From contig NC_083344.1 of the NCBI RefSeq assembly GCF_019175385.1, positions 57,040,782-57,104,781 on the forward strand: a stretch of 64,000 nucleotides of DNA, in the 5' to 3' direction. Positions 1-10,145 of this stretch are shown one piece after another. The stretch is from Lycium barbarum. Lineage: Eukaryota > Streptophyta > Magnoliopsida > Solanales > Solanaceae. A model generated the notes under the pieces. That model searched no databases and was not told the origin of the DNA. It saw nothing but the letters and a program-made list of their open reading frames with translations. The position numbers and the translations under genes are program-made. Positions within the stretch are counted from its first letter, which is position 1. The number at the start of each line of letters is the position of its first letter.

Positions 1-168
1 AGGCAAGTACGGAGGCTTAGAAATAAAGAGGTGGCGTCAGTTAAGGTTCTATGGAGAAGCAGTAAACGAGGGGAAATGACGTGGGAAGCGGAAGAAAGCA
101 TGCTATCCAGATACCCGCAATTATTTCATCCCTTGGAAGAGATCCAAGATGAGACGTCAAGATCATAA
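1..168 (+). CDS. C-terminal end of Tekay-clade pol (chromodomain region), 5' truncated by the window
   Basis: The frame is open from base 1 to TAA at 166-168 (55 residues). It reads RRLRNKEVASVKVLWR, then EMTWEAEESM, and ends ETSRS. In Tekay/Del chromoviruses this is the last part of the integrase region, including a chromodomain-like module that is thought to steer integration to marked heterochromatin (family knowledge). The same tail recurs in the later Tekay copies ending at 10145, 20304 and 33353. The start lies left of the window, so I cannot judge whether the parent copy was intact; no stop is seen in this piece. It is followed by a 3' UTR and an LTR. Confidence 0.85.
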   Translation, partial: RQVRRLRNKEVASVKVLWRSSKRGEMTWEAEESMLSRYPQLFHPLEEIQDETSRS

Positions 169-373
169 GGTATGTATGTTTTGCTTTTATGCTTTTGGGT
201 CGTGTGTGGCCAAATTCTATTGCTATTATGTTGTTGCCCTGTGAGGCATTGTTATTGTGGGCTGTTGTGACAAAAATGGTAGTGCCATATTACGGAGGAA
301 ACTCTGGCGAAATTTTTATAGAATCCCCGAAGACTTTAACATTCGAGGACGAATCTTCTTAAGGGGGGAAGAA
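169..373 (+). other. Tekay 3' UTR with polypurine tract
   Basis: This short non-coding stretch lies between the pol stop and the LTR. It ends in the polypurine tract AAGGGGGGAAGAA at 361-373, directly before the LTR's TGTTACACCT. In LTR retrotransposons this tract primes plus-strand DNA synthesis. The same tract precedes the LTR starts at 20509, 25651 and 33558. Confidence 0.85.
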
Positions 374-912
374 TGTTACACCTTAAAAAATCTTCCGTTG
401 GTACGCGAGCGATAACATTCGATGATTCTAGATGAGAGTTCAAAGATGTTAGAGATGGGGGAAGAGGATTGCCAAGAGAAGGCAAAGTATTTGATAAGCA
501 TCAGAAAGAAATTATGAGTGACGAGTTAGTAAAGGCTTAATGATGTCTTGGAGAAAAGTGATAACATCCCTTGAATTGGTATTGAAGTGTTGATCAAGTG
601 TTAAGGAGGTTCCATAAGGATTGGAGATCAAACGAGACAGCGAAACGAACTTCGAGATCACTGGGGATTATACAGCCAAACATACTGGCTGTATAATTTA
701 TATAGTCCGTATGTTTGGGACCGTATAATCAACCCAGATTGGCCAAACTTTCTGGACCAAACATACGGCCCGTACAATTTATACGGACCGTATGTTGGTC
801 CATATAATTGGTCGGGACAGATTTTGTTCAATAAATGTAAGGGACCAAGGTTATTTCATTTCATTTCTACTTCACACCCCTTCTCTCTAAAACATCTCTC
901 TACATATATTCC
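374..912 (+). repeat. Truncated Tekay LTR (spacer copy A)
   Basis: It begins TGTTACACCT right after a polypurine tract and matches the first part of the full LTR at 2666-5200, with an internal loss of about 46 bases near 407. It contains the U3 hairpin module and leader start, and stops at ATATATTCC, where a reversed fragment begins. The break point is the same in copies B and C, so the truncation happened before the array was duplicated. Confidence 0.85.
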
Positions 913-2085
913 TCAGAGGGTCGCACATCACCAAGCACTTTATCATGGCACGGAGTGTGGGGATCAAGTAATTGCATCGAAATCTATGCTACCCTCATTT
1001 CTTCCTGCTCAACTAGGGCCATGGTCGAGCTAATAATACTGGAGCTCTCCCTTGCTGCTCTAACACTGTCGGGGTCAAATCCACCCCGAATGATGGCCCA
1101 TCCTAGATCTCAGACGACTCGGTCTCAATAGTAGCATAGCCTCAGATGGTTCCTCCTCTATAGAATAACTCACTCCCACTCTTGTTGTAATAATAGCCCT
1201 CGAATCATTTGTAGTTCTTCCTGTAGAAGTCATCTTCTGACTACAAAACAAACAAAGGTCAGGATTAAGAATTTCATTTTCTATGACTCAGCTCTATAGC
1301 ATAATCTTGGACAAGAAAGAAGGGTAACCATCCTAAATGCCCTGCAACCTCCTATTTATAAGTGTGGCACGCAATACACTATAAATAAGACTCTACTAGA
1401 CACGGCTTGTAGACATCTCTAGGAAAAACCTGCTATGATACAATGTTTGTCACGACCCAAACGAGAGGCCGCATCGGCACTCGGCCTACCTACCAGGCAC
1501 CACCATGACATATATCCATAACCATACTAGCATAAATAAGTGGACCAGGAGGGCAGCCATGAGATTTTAAATAAGCATATAGAAAGCTCGACAAGAGATG
1601 ACCCCAACATGGCATAAATAAGATATACTGACCTATAAAGCCGACATGAACATCCGCACAAACATCTATATACCTGACATTTGTTTACAAGTCTCTAAAG
1701 AGTACATAAGTGTCATAAGGTCGGGACAGGTCCGCGCCATACCCATAAACATGCATACATATCTATACTGATCCAAAAGGGCAACTCCGCAGCAAGTGAA
1801 GTATAGTGACGCCATCCGCTAAGCTGATAACGTACTGGGAGAACTGTCAACCATTATATCAGGACTGGCAGGCATGAAATGCAGCGTCCCCAGGCAAAGG
1901 GACGTCAGTACGAATAAAGTATCGAGTATGTAAGGCATGAAAATAACATAATAGAAACATAAAAGTAACATGAGACAAGCAGGAGTCAACCTATACATTT
2001 GAATGCCTCTGAGGGCCATGATATGCATAAGAATCATAAATGTGCGTATATAACATTTGGTCATACATATATATGCATATATAAG
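913..2085 (-). mobile_element. Reversed 5' end of a Tekay-related element: gag N-terminus, leader, primer site and LTR 3' part (copy A)
   Basis: On the minus strand the order is: LTR 3' part (2085 to 1448, ending GGTCGTGACA), a decayed Met-tRNA primer site near 1443-1432 (GTATCATAGC), a leader resembling the one after 5216 (TGTCTAGTAGAGTCTT occurs in both), and a short open frame from ATG 1233 to TGA 1075 (52 residues) where gag should begin. The frame is too short to call a protein. The LTR part carries the double-hairpin block (about 1948-1882) also seen in the forward LTRs. Near-identical copies lie at 21108-22279, 26250-27421 and 34124-35271. Confidence 0.75.
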
Positions 2086-2665
2086 TCCACTAAGCCTCTG
2101 TGGTCATCCCATCGTACTGTCATGTCCTACACTCTTTCAAAACCAAAGGATGGGGAACAATCTCTGGTTTATCTGGCCATCTCTCAGGTAGTGGTAAGTG
2201 CAGTCTTAGTGCGTGAGAAAAGGGTATTCAGTTTCCTATTTACTATGTAAGTAGAATCATGTCGAAGTTGAAATAGGGTGTACCTATTTCTTGAAAGGTT
2301 GGCCTTTGCCCTTGTTATGGAATCACGAAAGCTCAGGCCATACTTTCAGTGTCATCCAATGGGTGGTGGAAATAAGTGAATTCAATATAGAATATAAACC
2401 TCAAACTTTGATTAAGTCACAGGTCCTAGTCGGCTTCATTGCTGATTTCATTCTGCAGGTGGCTACGCAAGCAAAAAATGAGAGTTGCCTTACTCTCTGT
2501 GACAACCCCTGTGGTTTGGATGCTCTACACTAATGGGGCATCTAACTTTAAGGGAACTAGTCTAGGAGTAGTTTTGCATACTCCCACCGGTGAAATTTTG
2601 AGACAAGCAATACATAGTATACCTTTAACTAACAATGAAGCCGAGTATGAGGCTTTGATTGTAGA
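2086..2665 (+). pseudogene. Relic of a Tat-lineage pol: RNase H and second (archaeal-type) RNase H (copy A)
   Basis: Fragments in different frames read LSKPKDGEQ and YLAISQVVVSAVLVRE (RNase H start), then RKLRPYFQCHP after an internal loss, EISEFNIEYKPQT, and YTNGASNFKG with TNNEAEYEAL. The last two are the aRNH domain typical of Tat/Ogre elements. The first catalytic Asp is Asn here (TNG where TDG is usual), a G-to-A change shared by all copies. The region between the RNase H start and the linker is partly deleted, so no product is possible. It ends abruptly at 2665 where the Tekay LTR begins, so the Tekay inserted inside the aRNH. Confidence 0.8.
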
Positions 2666-3006
2666 TGTTACACCTCGGAAAATCATCCGTTGGTACGCAA
2701 GTGAATGAACTAGTAAGGAGTATGAGTATATGATGTTTTCGTGAGCGAGCGATGACATTCGATGATTCTAGATGATAGTTCAAAGATGTTAGAGATGGGG
2801 GAAGAGGATTGCCAAGAGAAGGCAAAGTATTTGATAAGCATCGGAAAGAAATTATGAGTGACGAGTTAGTAAGGGCTTAATGATGTCTTGGATAAAAGTG
2901 ATAACATCCCTTGAATTGGTATTGAAGTATTGATCAAGTGTTAAGGAGGTTCCATAAGGATTGGAGATCAAATGAGACGACGAAACGAACTTCGGGATCA
3001 ATGGGG

Positions 3007-3163
3007 ATTATACGGCCAAACATACTGGCCGTATAATTTATACGGTTAGTATGTTTGGCACCGTATAATCAACCCAGATTGGCCAAACTTTCTGGACCAA
3101 TTGTACGACCAAACATACGGCCCGTACAATTTATACGGACCGTATGTTGGTCCGTATAATTGG
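3007..3163 (+). promoter_or_regulatory. U3 hairpin module of CCGTATA inverted repeats upstream of TATA
   Basis: About nine ACGG/CCGT half-sites lie in this block. In the best-preserved copies (for example 20850-21005 and 33899-34045) they form three hairpins: ATTATACGGCCA/TGGCCGTATAAT, TTATACGGTCC/GGACCGTATAA and ATACGGACC/GGTCCGTAT. Here the second stem is damaged, reading GGTTAG. The block ends about 20 bp before the TATA-like box, where enhancer or promoter elements of an LTR would sit. Function is inferred from position and conservation. Confidence 0.6.
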
Positions 3164-3183
3164 TCGGGACAGATTTTGTTCAA

Positions 3184-3193
3184 TAAATATAAG
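3184..3193 (+). promoter_or_regulatory. TATA-like box of the Tekay LTR
   Basis: TAAATATAAG lies just after the hairpin module and before a pyrimidine-rich leader start. The solo LTR of the related family has TAAATATAAGG at the equivalent place (51590-51600). Other Tekay LTR copies here carry TAAATGTAAG, a weakened version. Confidence 0.5.
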
Positions 3194-4408
3194 GGACCAA
3201 GGTTATTTCATTTCATGTCTATGTCACACCCCTTCTCTCAAAAACATCTCTATACATATATTCCACAAGTTTTCAAGGGTTTTTAATGATCAAGAACACA
3301 AAACAAGTGAATCAAGTGTAAGCAAACCCATTAAAGATCCTTCAAGTCAAGAAATCTCATTGGAGATAAACTAGGGTTTTTGCTCAAGTGGAGTATAACC
3401 AACTAAGGCTTGTTCCTACAATATCTAAGGTAAGATTTATGGTATTTATATGTTGTTTAAGGTATTTGGAAGTTGAAATGCTTGGATTTTAGAAGAGTAT
3501 AGCAAAATGGGTCATGAATGATGAATAGTGACGTTTTGAGAAATAGTTTGAATAGAATCATGATTTTTGTTGTGTTGTGACATGAATGGGTTATAAATGA
3601 CGTTAAGATCATGAAATGGATATTGTATGTGAATGGACGAAATCGTGTGTTATGATCTTGAATATGGATAATTGGAAGTGAATTGAGAATGTGGTTAGTG
3701 TAAATGATCAATGGCTATTGTTATGATATTGTAAATGTATTGTTGATGTTTGGGCGTTGAATTACGATATGGAGGAATGTTGTATTAATAAAGGAGATGC
3801 TGTTCGATTTTCCCTAGCTTTAGCCATTTATGCTAGTTGTCAATTCTAATGATAGTATGACCTTGATGAAGGTATAAACGCAAGCGTGGAAGGGAACGCG
3901 CAAGTGTTATATAGTCGAACGAAAAGGTATGTAAGGCTAACCCTTCTTTCATATGGCATGGTTCTTTGGCCAAACGTCTAAATCTCCTATAAGGCTATGA
4001 TTCCCTTCAAACGATTTGATTCTCCAAGCTACTAAGCTCCCGATGCTCGATGTGCTACGATTGTACTAAGTTCCTCGTATGACGAGTTAGCCTATAGGGT
4101 AGATGAACCGATAATGACAATGATAGTAATGATGATGAGAGTAAAATGATGCTAAAGATGCTTATGAGCTATTATATGTATGTGTGCCTATGAAAGGCTA
4201 TAATAAGACCCTGAGCTTATGACGCCGGGTAAGAATATATGTATATGAATATGTATAGAGTATGTATATGATTATGAAACGCTTGCGCACTTCTGCAGAA
4301 GGTACGGATAACCATGATACCTTGGTACGGCCAGGTATGTATGACCTTGAGCCTTGGTTGGCCAAGTATGTATGAAACACCGAACTTTCATGGTCGGGCA
4401 CGCTATAG

Positions 4409-4480
<72 letters not shown>
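4409..4480 (+). repeat. (TA)n(TG)n compound microsatellite in the LTR
   Basis: About 25 TA units run directly into 11 GT units. The equivalent site in the T3 LTR (about 28597-28622) has only a handful of each, so the tract has expanded or shrunk since the copies separated. Confidence 0.95.
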
Positions 4481-4696
4481 ATGACATCAAGATGAGTACG
4501 AATATGTTATAAAAATGAATGTGATGGTGAATAAATACAGATATGGATGTATGTACATGGATACACAATAGAAATGGAATGTCCTTGTGGAAAGCAAGTA
4601 AGTGCTATGACGACGATATTATTATCTCCCATGCTATGCTATCTCATATGTTAACTCTTAAGCTTTCATATTGATATTGATCATGCTTTACATACT

Positions 4697-4736
4697 CAGT
4701 ACATTCTTCGTACTGACGTCCTTTTGTTTGTGGACG
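4697..4736 (+). other. Conserved double hairpin in the LTR R/U5 part
   Basis: CAGTAC/GTACTG with a 7-base loop is followed at once by CGTCC/GGACG with a 10-base loop. Equivalent blocks occur in the solo LTR (about 53413-53453), the LTR before 54885, the minus-strand LTR (about 57670-57612) and the reversed spacer fragments, with paired changes in the second stem. It could be an RNA fold in the transcript leader or near the poly(A) site; function is unknown. Confidence 0.6.
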
Positions 4737-5200
4737 CTGCGTCGTGCCCGCAAGTGCACAGGGAGACAGGCTTGATCCATAGCTATATTTTCAGGGACTA
4801 CATAGCGGAGCTCCATTTCATTCGGAGCTATAGCTTTTGGGTACTTATTCTTTTGTGTACATAATTATGGGCATAGCGGGGTCCTGTCCCGCTCATGTGA
4901 TATGTTATATAACCTTCTTAGAGGCTCGTAGACATGTGTATGTGGTTAGATGTGTGTGTCCTTGTCGGCCTATATTTCGTATATCATTTTGTCGGCCTCG
5001 TCGGCCCATGTACATTGATGTGGCATAGATGCCTATGATGATATAAGAAATGTTGTCGTCCAACTGGGACTAGTATGATTGATGGCTAGAATGCATGATT
5101 TGATTTATGGCTCACCTAGACGTTATGTGAAAGTATGTTAAAGGGGTGCCCGGGTGGGGTAGCGCCGGGTGCTTGTCGCGGCCCTAGTCGGGTCGTGAAA

Positions 5201-5410
5201 AAATGGGTATCAGAGCAGTTCAGTCCTAGGGTGTGTCTACGAGCCGTGTCTAGTAGAGTCTTGGTTATAGATGTGTTACGCGCCACACTTATAAACAAGA
5301 AGCTGCGGATATTTTAGGAATGAATGACCTTCCTTCTTCATAGGAATCGTACGGTAGAGCTATGGTGTAAGAAATTCTTGTTCCTAAATCATGTGTTGTG
5401 TATTTTAGAG
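5201..5410 (+). other. Primer-binding site and leader of T1
   Basis: The primer site 5205-5216 reads GGGTATCAGAGC, one base off TGGTATCAGAGC, the complement of the initiator-Met tRNA 3' end. About 190 bases of non-coding leader follow. An upstream open frame from 5324 runs in frame into gag, but the conserved start across copies is the ATG before the KRKTTAAQKGK motif. Confidence 0.8.
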
Positions 5411-6800
5411 ATGCGTAAAAAGAGAAAGACTACAGCAGCCCAAAAGGGCAAGACGGTGGCAGAAAAGCAGGCTAAAAGAGCACCGCCACCGCTAGTAGAG
5501 GAAATTGAGTCCCAGAGTGCGGCTCACTCTCAGTCCTCCCAGACAGTGCCTCTTACTGAGGAGCGTGAGGGAGCCTCAGCCCCAGCTCCAGCTCCTCCAC
5601 CGGATGCTTCTGGCCAAGATGTAAAAGAGGCCATACATTTGCTTACACAATTGGTTGCTGCTCAGACTCAGCGGCAAAGTACAGGGCAGGGTGACAGGGT
5701 ATTACTGCAAGGGCCCGTGACTTCATTACTTTAAACCCTCCGGAATTCTTTAGGTCAAAACCGGAGGAGGATCCTTAGGATTTCATAGATGCTATTTTGA
5801 GGACGCTTCGATTGATACATGCTTCGGACACCGAGTCGGGGGAGCTATCGTCATATAGATTGAGAGATGTCTCGATCCAATGATACATGGTTTGGATGGC
5901 TTCATGGGGAGCCAATGCACCTCCCCCGGTATGGTACGAGGTTGTTGATGATTTTCTCCTTCATTATATGTCTCCAGAAGTTCGGCGAGCTACGGCCGAT
6001 AAATTCGTAAATTTGAGGCAGGGTAGCATGAGTGCTCTAGAGTACAGTCTCCGCTTCAATTCCTTGGCCAGGTATGCTTCAGCCATGATAGCGGATATGG
6101 GTGACCGGGTACACCGATTTGTGAAGGGCTTAGGACCACACTTGATGGATAGATGCTTGACTGTGTCCTTTCAGGACGGTATGGATATTGCACGCATTCA
6201 GGCACATGCTCAGAACTTAGAAGAAAGCCTACAACAGCGGAGAAGTGAACGCGAGCAGGATAGGGGTCATAGCAAGTGGGCCAGATCTTCAGGCCCGATG
6301 AGTGAGTCCAGAGGCGGACACAGGCAGCAGTTCCCTAGACATTCAGGCTATTCTATGACCAGTGCATCTCCACGGTTTTTAGGCCAGAGCCTTGATAGAT
6401 CTGCTCGTTATTCAGGACCTCAGTTCAGGGATGATTCAGGCCAGTCAAGGCCACCTGTACCACGATGTTCCCAGTGTGGGAAGTTGCATTGGGGTCGATG
6501 CCAAGTGGGCTTAGATGGTTGCTATTCATGTGGTCGACCAGGCCATATCATGCGTGATTGCCCCTCAGGAAATGGTAGAGGTAGGACCCGACCATCAGGG
6601 TCGGCAGCCGGATCTTCAGCATCTGTACGTCCTACGAGGCCAGGTTCACATGCGCCAGTCGGCCATGCTAGAGGCAGAGGGAGAGCTCCCACTTCTAGCG
6701 GTCCTCAGCACCGTATTTATGCTTTGGCTGGACGCCAAGATCTTGAGTGTTCTCCTGACGTAGTCACAGGTATATATTATCGGTATTCTCTCATGATGTA
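5411..6800 (+). pseudogene. gag: Tekay gag, T1 (frameshifted)
   Basis: The start MRKKRKTTAAQKGK matches MPQKRKTTAAQKGK in T2 and T3. A one-base loss near 5707 shifts the frame after about 100 codons. The correct frame resumes with stops at 5776 (CAG to TAG) and 5881 (TGG to TGA), then stays open through the capsid-like region (ALEYSLRFNSLARYA, GDRVHRFVKGLGPHL) to two zinc knuckles, CSQCGKLHWGRC and CYSCGRPGHIMRDC (CX2CX4HX4C, about 6520-6563), followed by an Arg/Gly-rich tail. Gag forms the particle and binds the genomic RNA. A two-base insertion near 6770 breaks the passage into protease. Confidence 0.88.
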
Positions 6801-9800
6801 TATGCTTTGATTGATCCGGGCTCCACATTGTCCTATGTTACTCCATATATTGCAGGTCGATTTGAAGTCGAGCCGGAGTCGATCAAACCTTTCGAGCTGT
6901 CTACACCCGTGGTGGAAACGGTAATAGCTAGCCTAGTATATAGAGATTGTGTAGTTGTGATATGTGACCGCCGTACTATAGTTGACTTGCATGAGCTAAA
7001 GATGGTAGATTTTGATGTCAGTATGGGCATGGATTGGTTGGCTTCTTGTTATGCCAATGTTGATTGTAGGATGAAGATGGTTCGTTTCCAGTTTCCGGGA
7101 GAACCAGTTTTAGAATGGAAAGGAAATACGGCATCACCAAAAGGTAGGTTTATTTCTTATCTAAAGGCAAGGAAAATGATTACAAAAGGGTGTATTTATC
7201 TTCTAGTACGAGTTCAAGATGTAGAAGCTGAGTCGCCGACTCTACAGTCAGTTCTAGTGGTGAATGAATTCCCGGATGTGTTCCCGGAAGAGCTTCCAGG
7301 CCTTCCTCCCGAGCGGGAGATTGATTTTGCTATTGAGGTGTTGCCAGACATTATGCTTATATCTATTCCTCCCTATAGAATGGCTCCCGCAGAATTGAAA
7401 GAGTTGAAGGAGAAATTGAATGATTTGCTTGATAAAGGCTTCATTAGGCCTAGTTCATCCCCGGGGGAGCACCCGTATTGTTTGTCCGAAATAAAGATGG
7501 CTCGTTGAGAATGTGCATTGATTATCGGCAATTGAATAAGGTGACGATTAAGAACAAATATCCTCTACCGAGGATTGATGACTTATTTGATCAATTACAA
7601 GGTGCCAAGTGAGAGCTAGGGAGAAAGATATCCCCAAGACAGCCTTCAGAACAAGATTTGGTCATTTTGAGTTCCGGGTAATGTCATTTGGGATAACTAA
7701 TGTACCGGCGGTGTTTATGGATTTGATGAACAATATGTTCAGGCCCTTTCTGGATTTGTTCGTGATTGTATTCATCGACGATATCTTGGTGTATTCTAGA
7801 TCTGGGGCAGAACATGCGGATCATTTGCGTATTGTCCTTGGAGTTCTTCGAACTCGAGAGTTGTTTCCAAAGTTTTCCAAGTGCGAGTTCTGGTTGAACT
7901 CAGTGGCATTCCTAGGGCATATTGTTGCAGCCGACGGTATTCGAGTGGATAGTCAAAAGATTTAGGCCGTGAAGACTTGGCCAAGGCCCACAACTCCTAT
8001 GGAGGTACGTAGCTTTTTGGGCTTAGCAGGTTATTACAGGAGATTCGTTGAGGGTTTTTCTTCTATTTCTGCACCACTTATAAGATTGACCCAGAAATCG
8101 GCAAAGTTTCAGTGGACAGATGCTTGCGAACGTAGTTTCCAAGAGTTGAAAGATAGGTTGACTTCTGCACCAGTCTTGACACTTCAAGAGGGATTGGAAG
8201 GATATGTTGTTTATTGTGATGCCTCAGGTTTGGGCTAGGCTGTGTATTGATGCATCACGGTAAAGTGGTTGCATATGCTTCAAGGCAACTGCGGAAACAT
8301 GAGCAGAATTATCCGACCCACGATCTAGAATTGGCCGCAGTGGTTCATGCTTTAAAGATATGGAGACATTATTTATATGGATGTGGATATTTATACCGAT
8401 CATAAGAGCCTTCAGTATATCTTCAAGCAGAAAGAGTTGAATCTGCGGCAACGACGACGGTTAGAATTGCTAAAAGACTATGATGTTGATATTTTGTATC
8501 ACCCCGGAAAGGCAAATGTTGTGGCTAATGCTCTTAGCCGTAGATCGATGGGAAGTCTATGTGATGTACGACCAGAGAAGAGAGAAATGGCCTGTGAGCT
8601 CCAACAGTTAGCTAGCCTAGGAGTCCGAGTAGTGGACTCAGGTAGCAGCGGAGCTACTATTCAGAATTCTGCTGTCTCGTCGCTAGTAACAGAGGTGAAG
8701 GAGCGACAATATGAGGATCCCATGCTAGTGCAGTACAAACATACACTCCCTCAGAAAGAGGAGTCATCATTTGATATTTCAGGAGACAGAGTTCTCCGAT
8801 GCCGAGGCAGATTATGTGTCCCTGATGTGACAAGTTTACGCCACCAGATTTTGAGAGAAGCTCATTGTTCTCGTTATTCTGTTCACCCCGGAGCGACGAA
8901 AATGTATCATGATCTTAAGTCCATATACTGGTGGAATGGAATGAAGAAAGATATAGCGGAATTCGTAGCTCAATGTCCAAATTGTCAACAAGTGAAAATC
9001 GAGCACCAAAAGCCGGGTGGATTGCTGCAAGCTATAGAAATCCCAACTTGGAAGTGGGAAGTGATTAATATGGACTTCATTTCAGGTTTACCCCGTTCTC
9101 GATGTAAGTATGATTCCATATGGGTGATTGTTGATAGACTCACAAAGTCAGCTCACTTCTTGCCAGTAAGGACGACCTATGTGGCAGAAGATTATGCAAG
9201 GCTTTACCTTAAAGAGATAGTGAGACTCCATGGCGTTCCGGTATCTATTATCTCCGATAGAGGGACTCAGTTTACGGCTAACTTTTGGAAGTCTTTCCAA
9301 GCGGGTTTAGGGACCCAAGTGAGCCATAGCACGTCATTTCATCCACAGACCGATGGACAAGCCGAACGTACTATTCAGACTCTTGAAGATATGTTACGAG
9401 CATGTATGATAGATTTTGGAGGTAGTTGGGATGATCATTTTCCACTCATTGAATTTGCTTACAATGATAATTATCATTCTAGCATTCAAATGGAACCATA
9501 TGAGGCTTTATATGGGCGAAAATGTAGATCCCTAATTGGGTGGCTTGAAATAAGAGAGGCTCAGTTGATTGGGCCAGACTTGGTCCAGCAAGCCATGGAG
9601 AAAGTCAAGCTCATACAAGATCCGTTGTTAGCGGCTCAAAGTCGTCAGAAGTCCTATGCAGATAATCGTCGAAGAGACTTAGAGTTCCAAGTTAAGGATT
9701 AGGTATTCTTGAAAGTGTCGCCAATGAAGGGCGTTATGAGATTTGGAAAAAAGGGGAAGCTTAGTCCCCGGTATATTGGGCCTTATGAGATTGTGCGCAA

Positions 9801-10145
9801 GATAGGCAAGGTGGCTATGAGTTAGATCTACCTCCCGATTTGGAGTCAGTTCATCCAGTTTTCCACGTCTCGATGCTCCGGAAATGTATTGGAGATCCTA
9901 CCAGGATCGTCCCAATAAATGATGTGCAAGTGACAGAGAAATTTACCTATAAAGAAGTACCCATTGCCATACTAGATAGGGAAGTACGGAGGCTTAGAAA
10001 CAAAGAGGTGTCCTCAGTTAAGGTTCTATGGAGAAGCAGTAAACGAGGGGAAATGACGTGGGAAGAGGAATAAAGCATGCGATCCAGATACCCACAATTG
10101 TTTCATCCCTTGGAAGAGATCCAAGATGAGACGTCAAGATCATAA
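6801..10145 (+). pseudogene. pol: Tekay pol, T1: protease, RT, RNase H, integrase, chromodomain (several breaks)
   Basis: Protease begins with [11 protein letters not shown] (aspartic motif DPG). The PR-RT linker [20 protein letters not shown] leads to RT. A one-base loss at about 7461 shifts the frame. A 40-bp deletion after 7608, between two CCAAGTG copies, removes the [13 protein letters not shown] motif. The catalytic FIDD ([10 protein letters not shown], about 7770) survives. A stop at 7963, a one-base loss near 8230 and a five-base loss near 8381 break RNase H (YCDAS, TDHKSL). Integrase is the best part: the HHCC finger (about 8865-8985) and the D, D, E residues in MDFISG, SDRGTQF and GQAERT are all present. 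A stop at 9700, a one-base loss near 9815 and a stop at 10072 disrupt the chromodomain tail, which ends at 10145. Confidence 0.9.

Larger units (their letters stand above)
2666..5200 (+). repeat. Full-length Tekay 5' LTR
   Basis: This 2,535-bp LTR starts TGTTACACCTCGG and ends GGTCGTGAAA; sister copies end GTGACA, so the terminal CA is mutated here. It holds the U3 hairpin module (3007-3163), a TATA-like box (3184-3193), a leader with a splice-donor-like AAGGTAAG at about 3427, a second AAGGTATGTAAGG near 3925, a TA/TG microsatellite, and the double hairpin at 4697-4736. The left flank is Tat aRNH sequence. The matching 3' LTR is missing, so insertion age cannot be read from LTR divergence. 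Confidence 0.9.

Noticed and set aside
1819..2064. Conserved 81-residue hydrophobic minus-strand frame present in all four spacers
   Set aside because: It lies in a reversed LTR, over the double-hairpin block; its conservation is explained by duplication of the spacer, and no start context or homology is recognised.
5116..5317. Small frames over the LTR end and leader
   Set aside because: They span the LTR/primer-site border and read in both directions; no conservation beyond the LTR.
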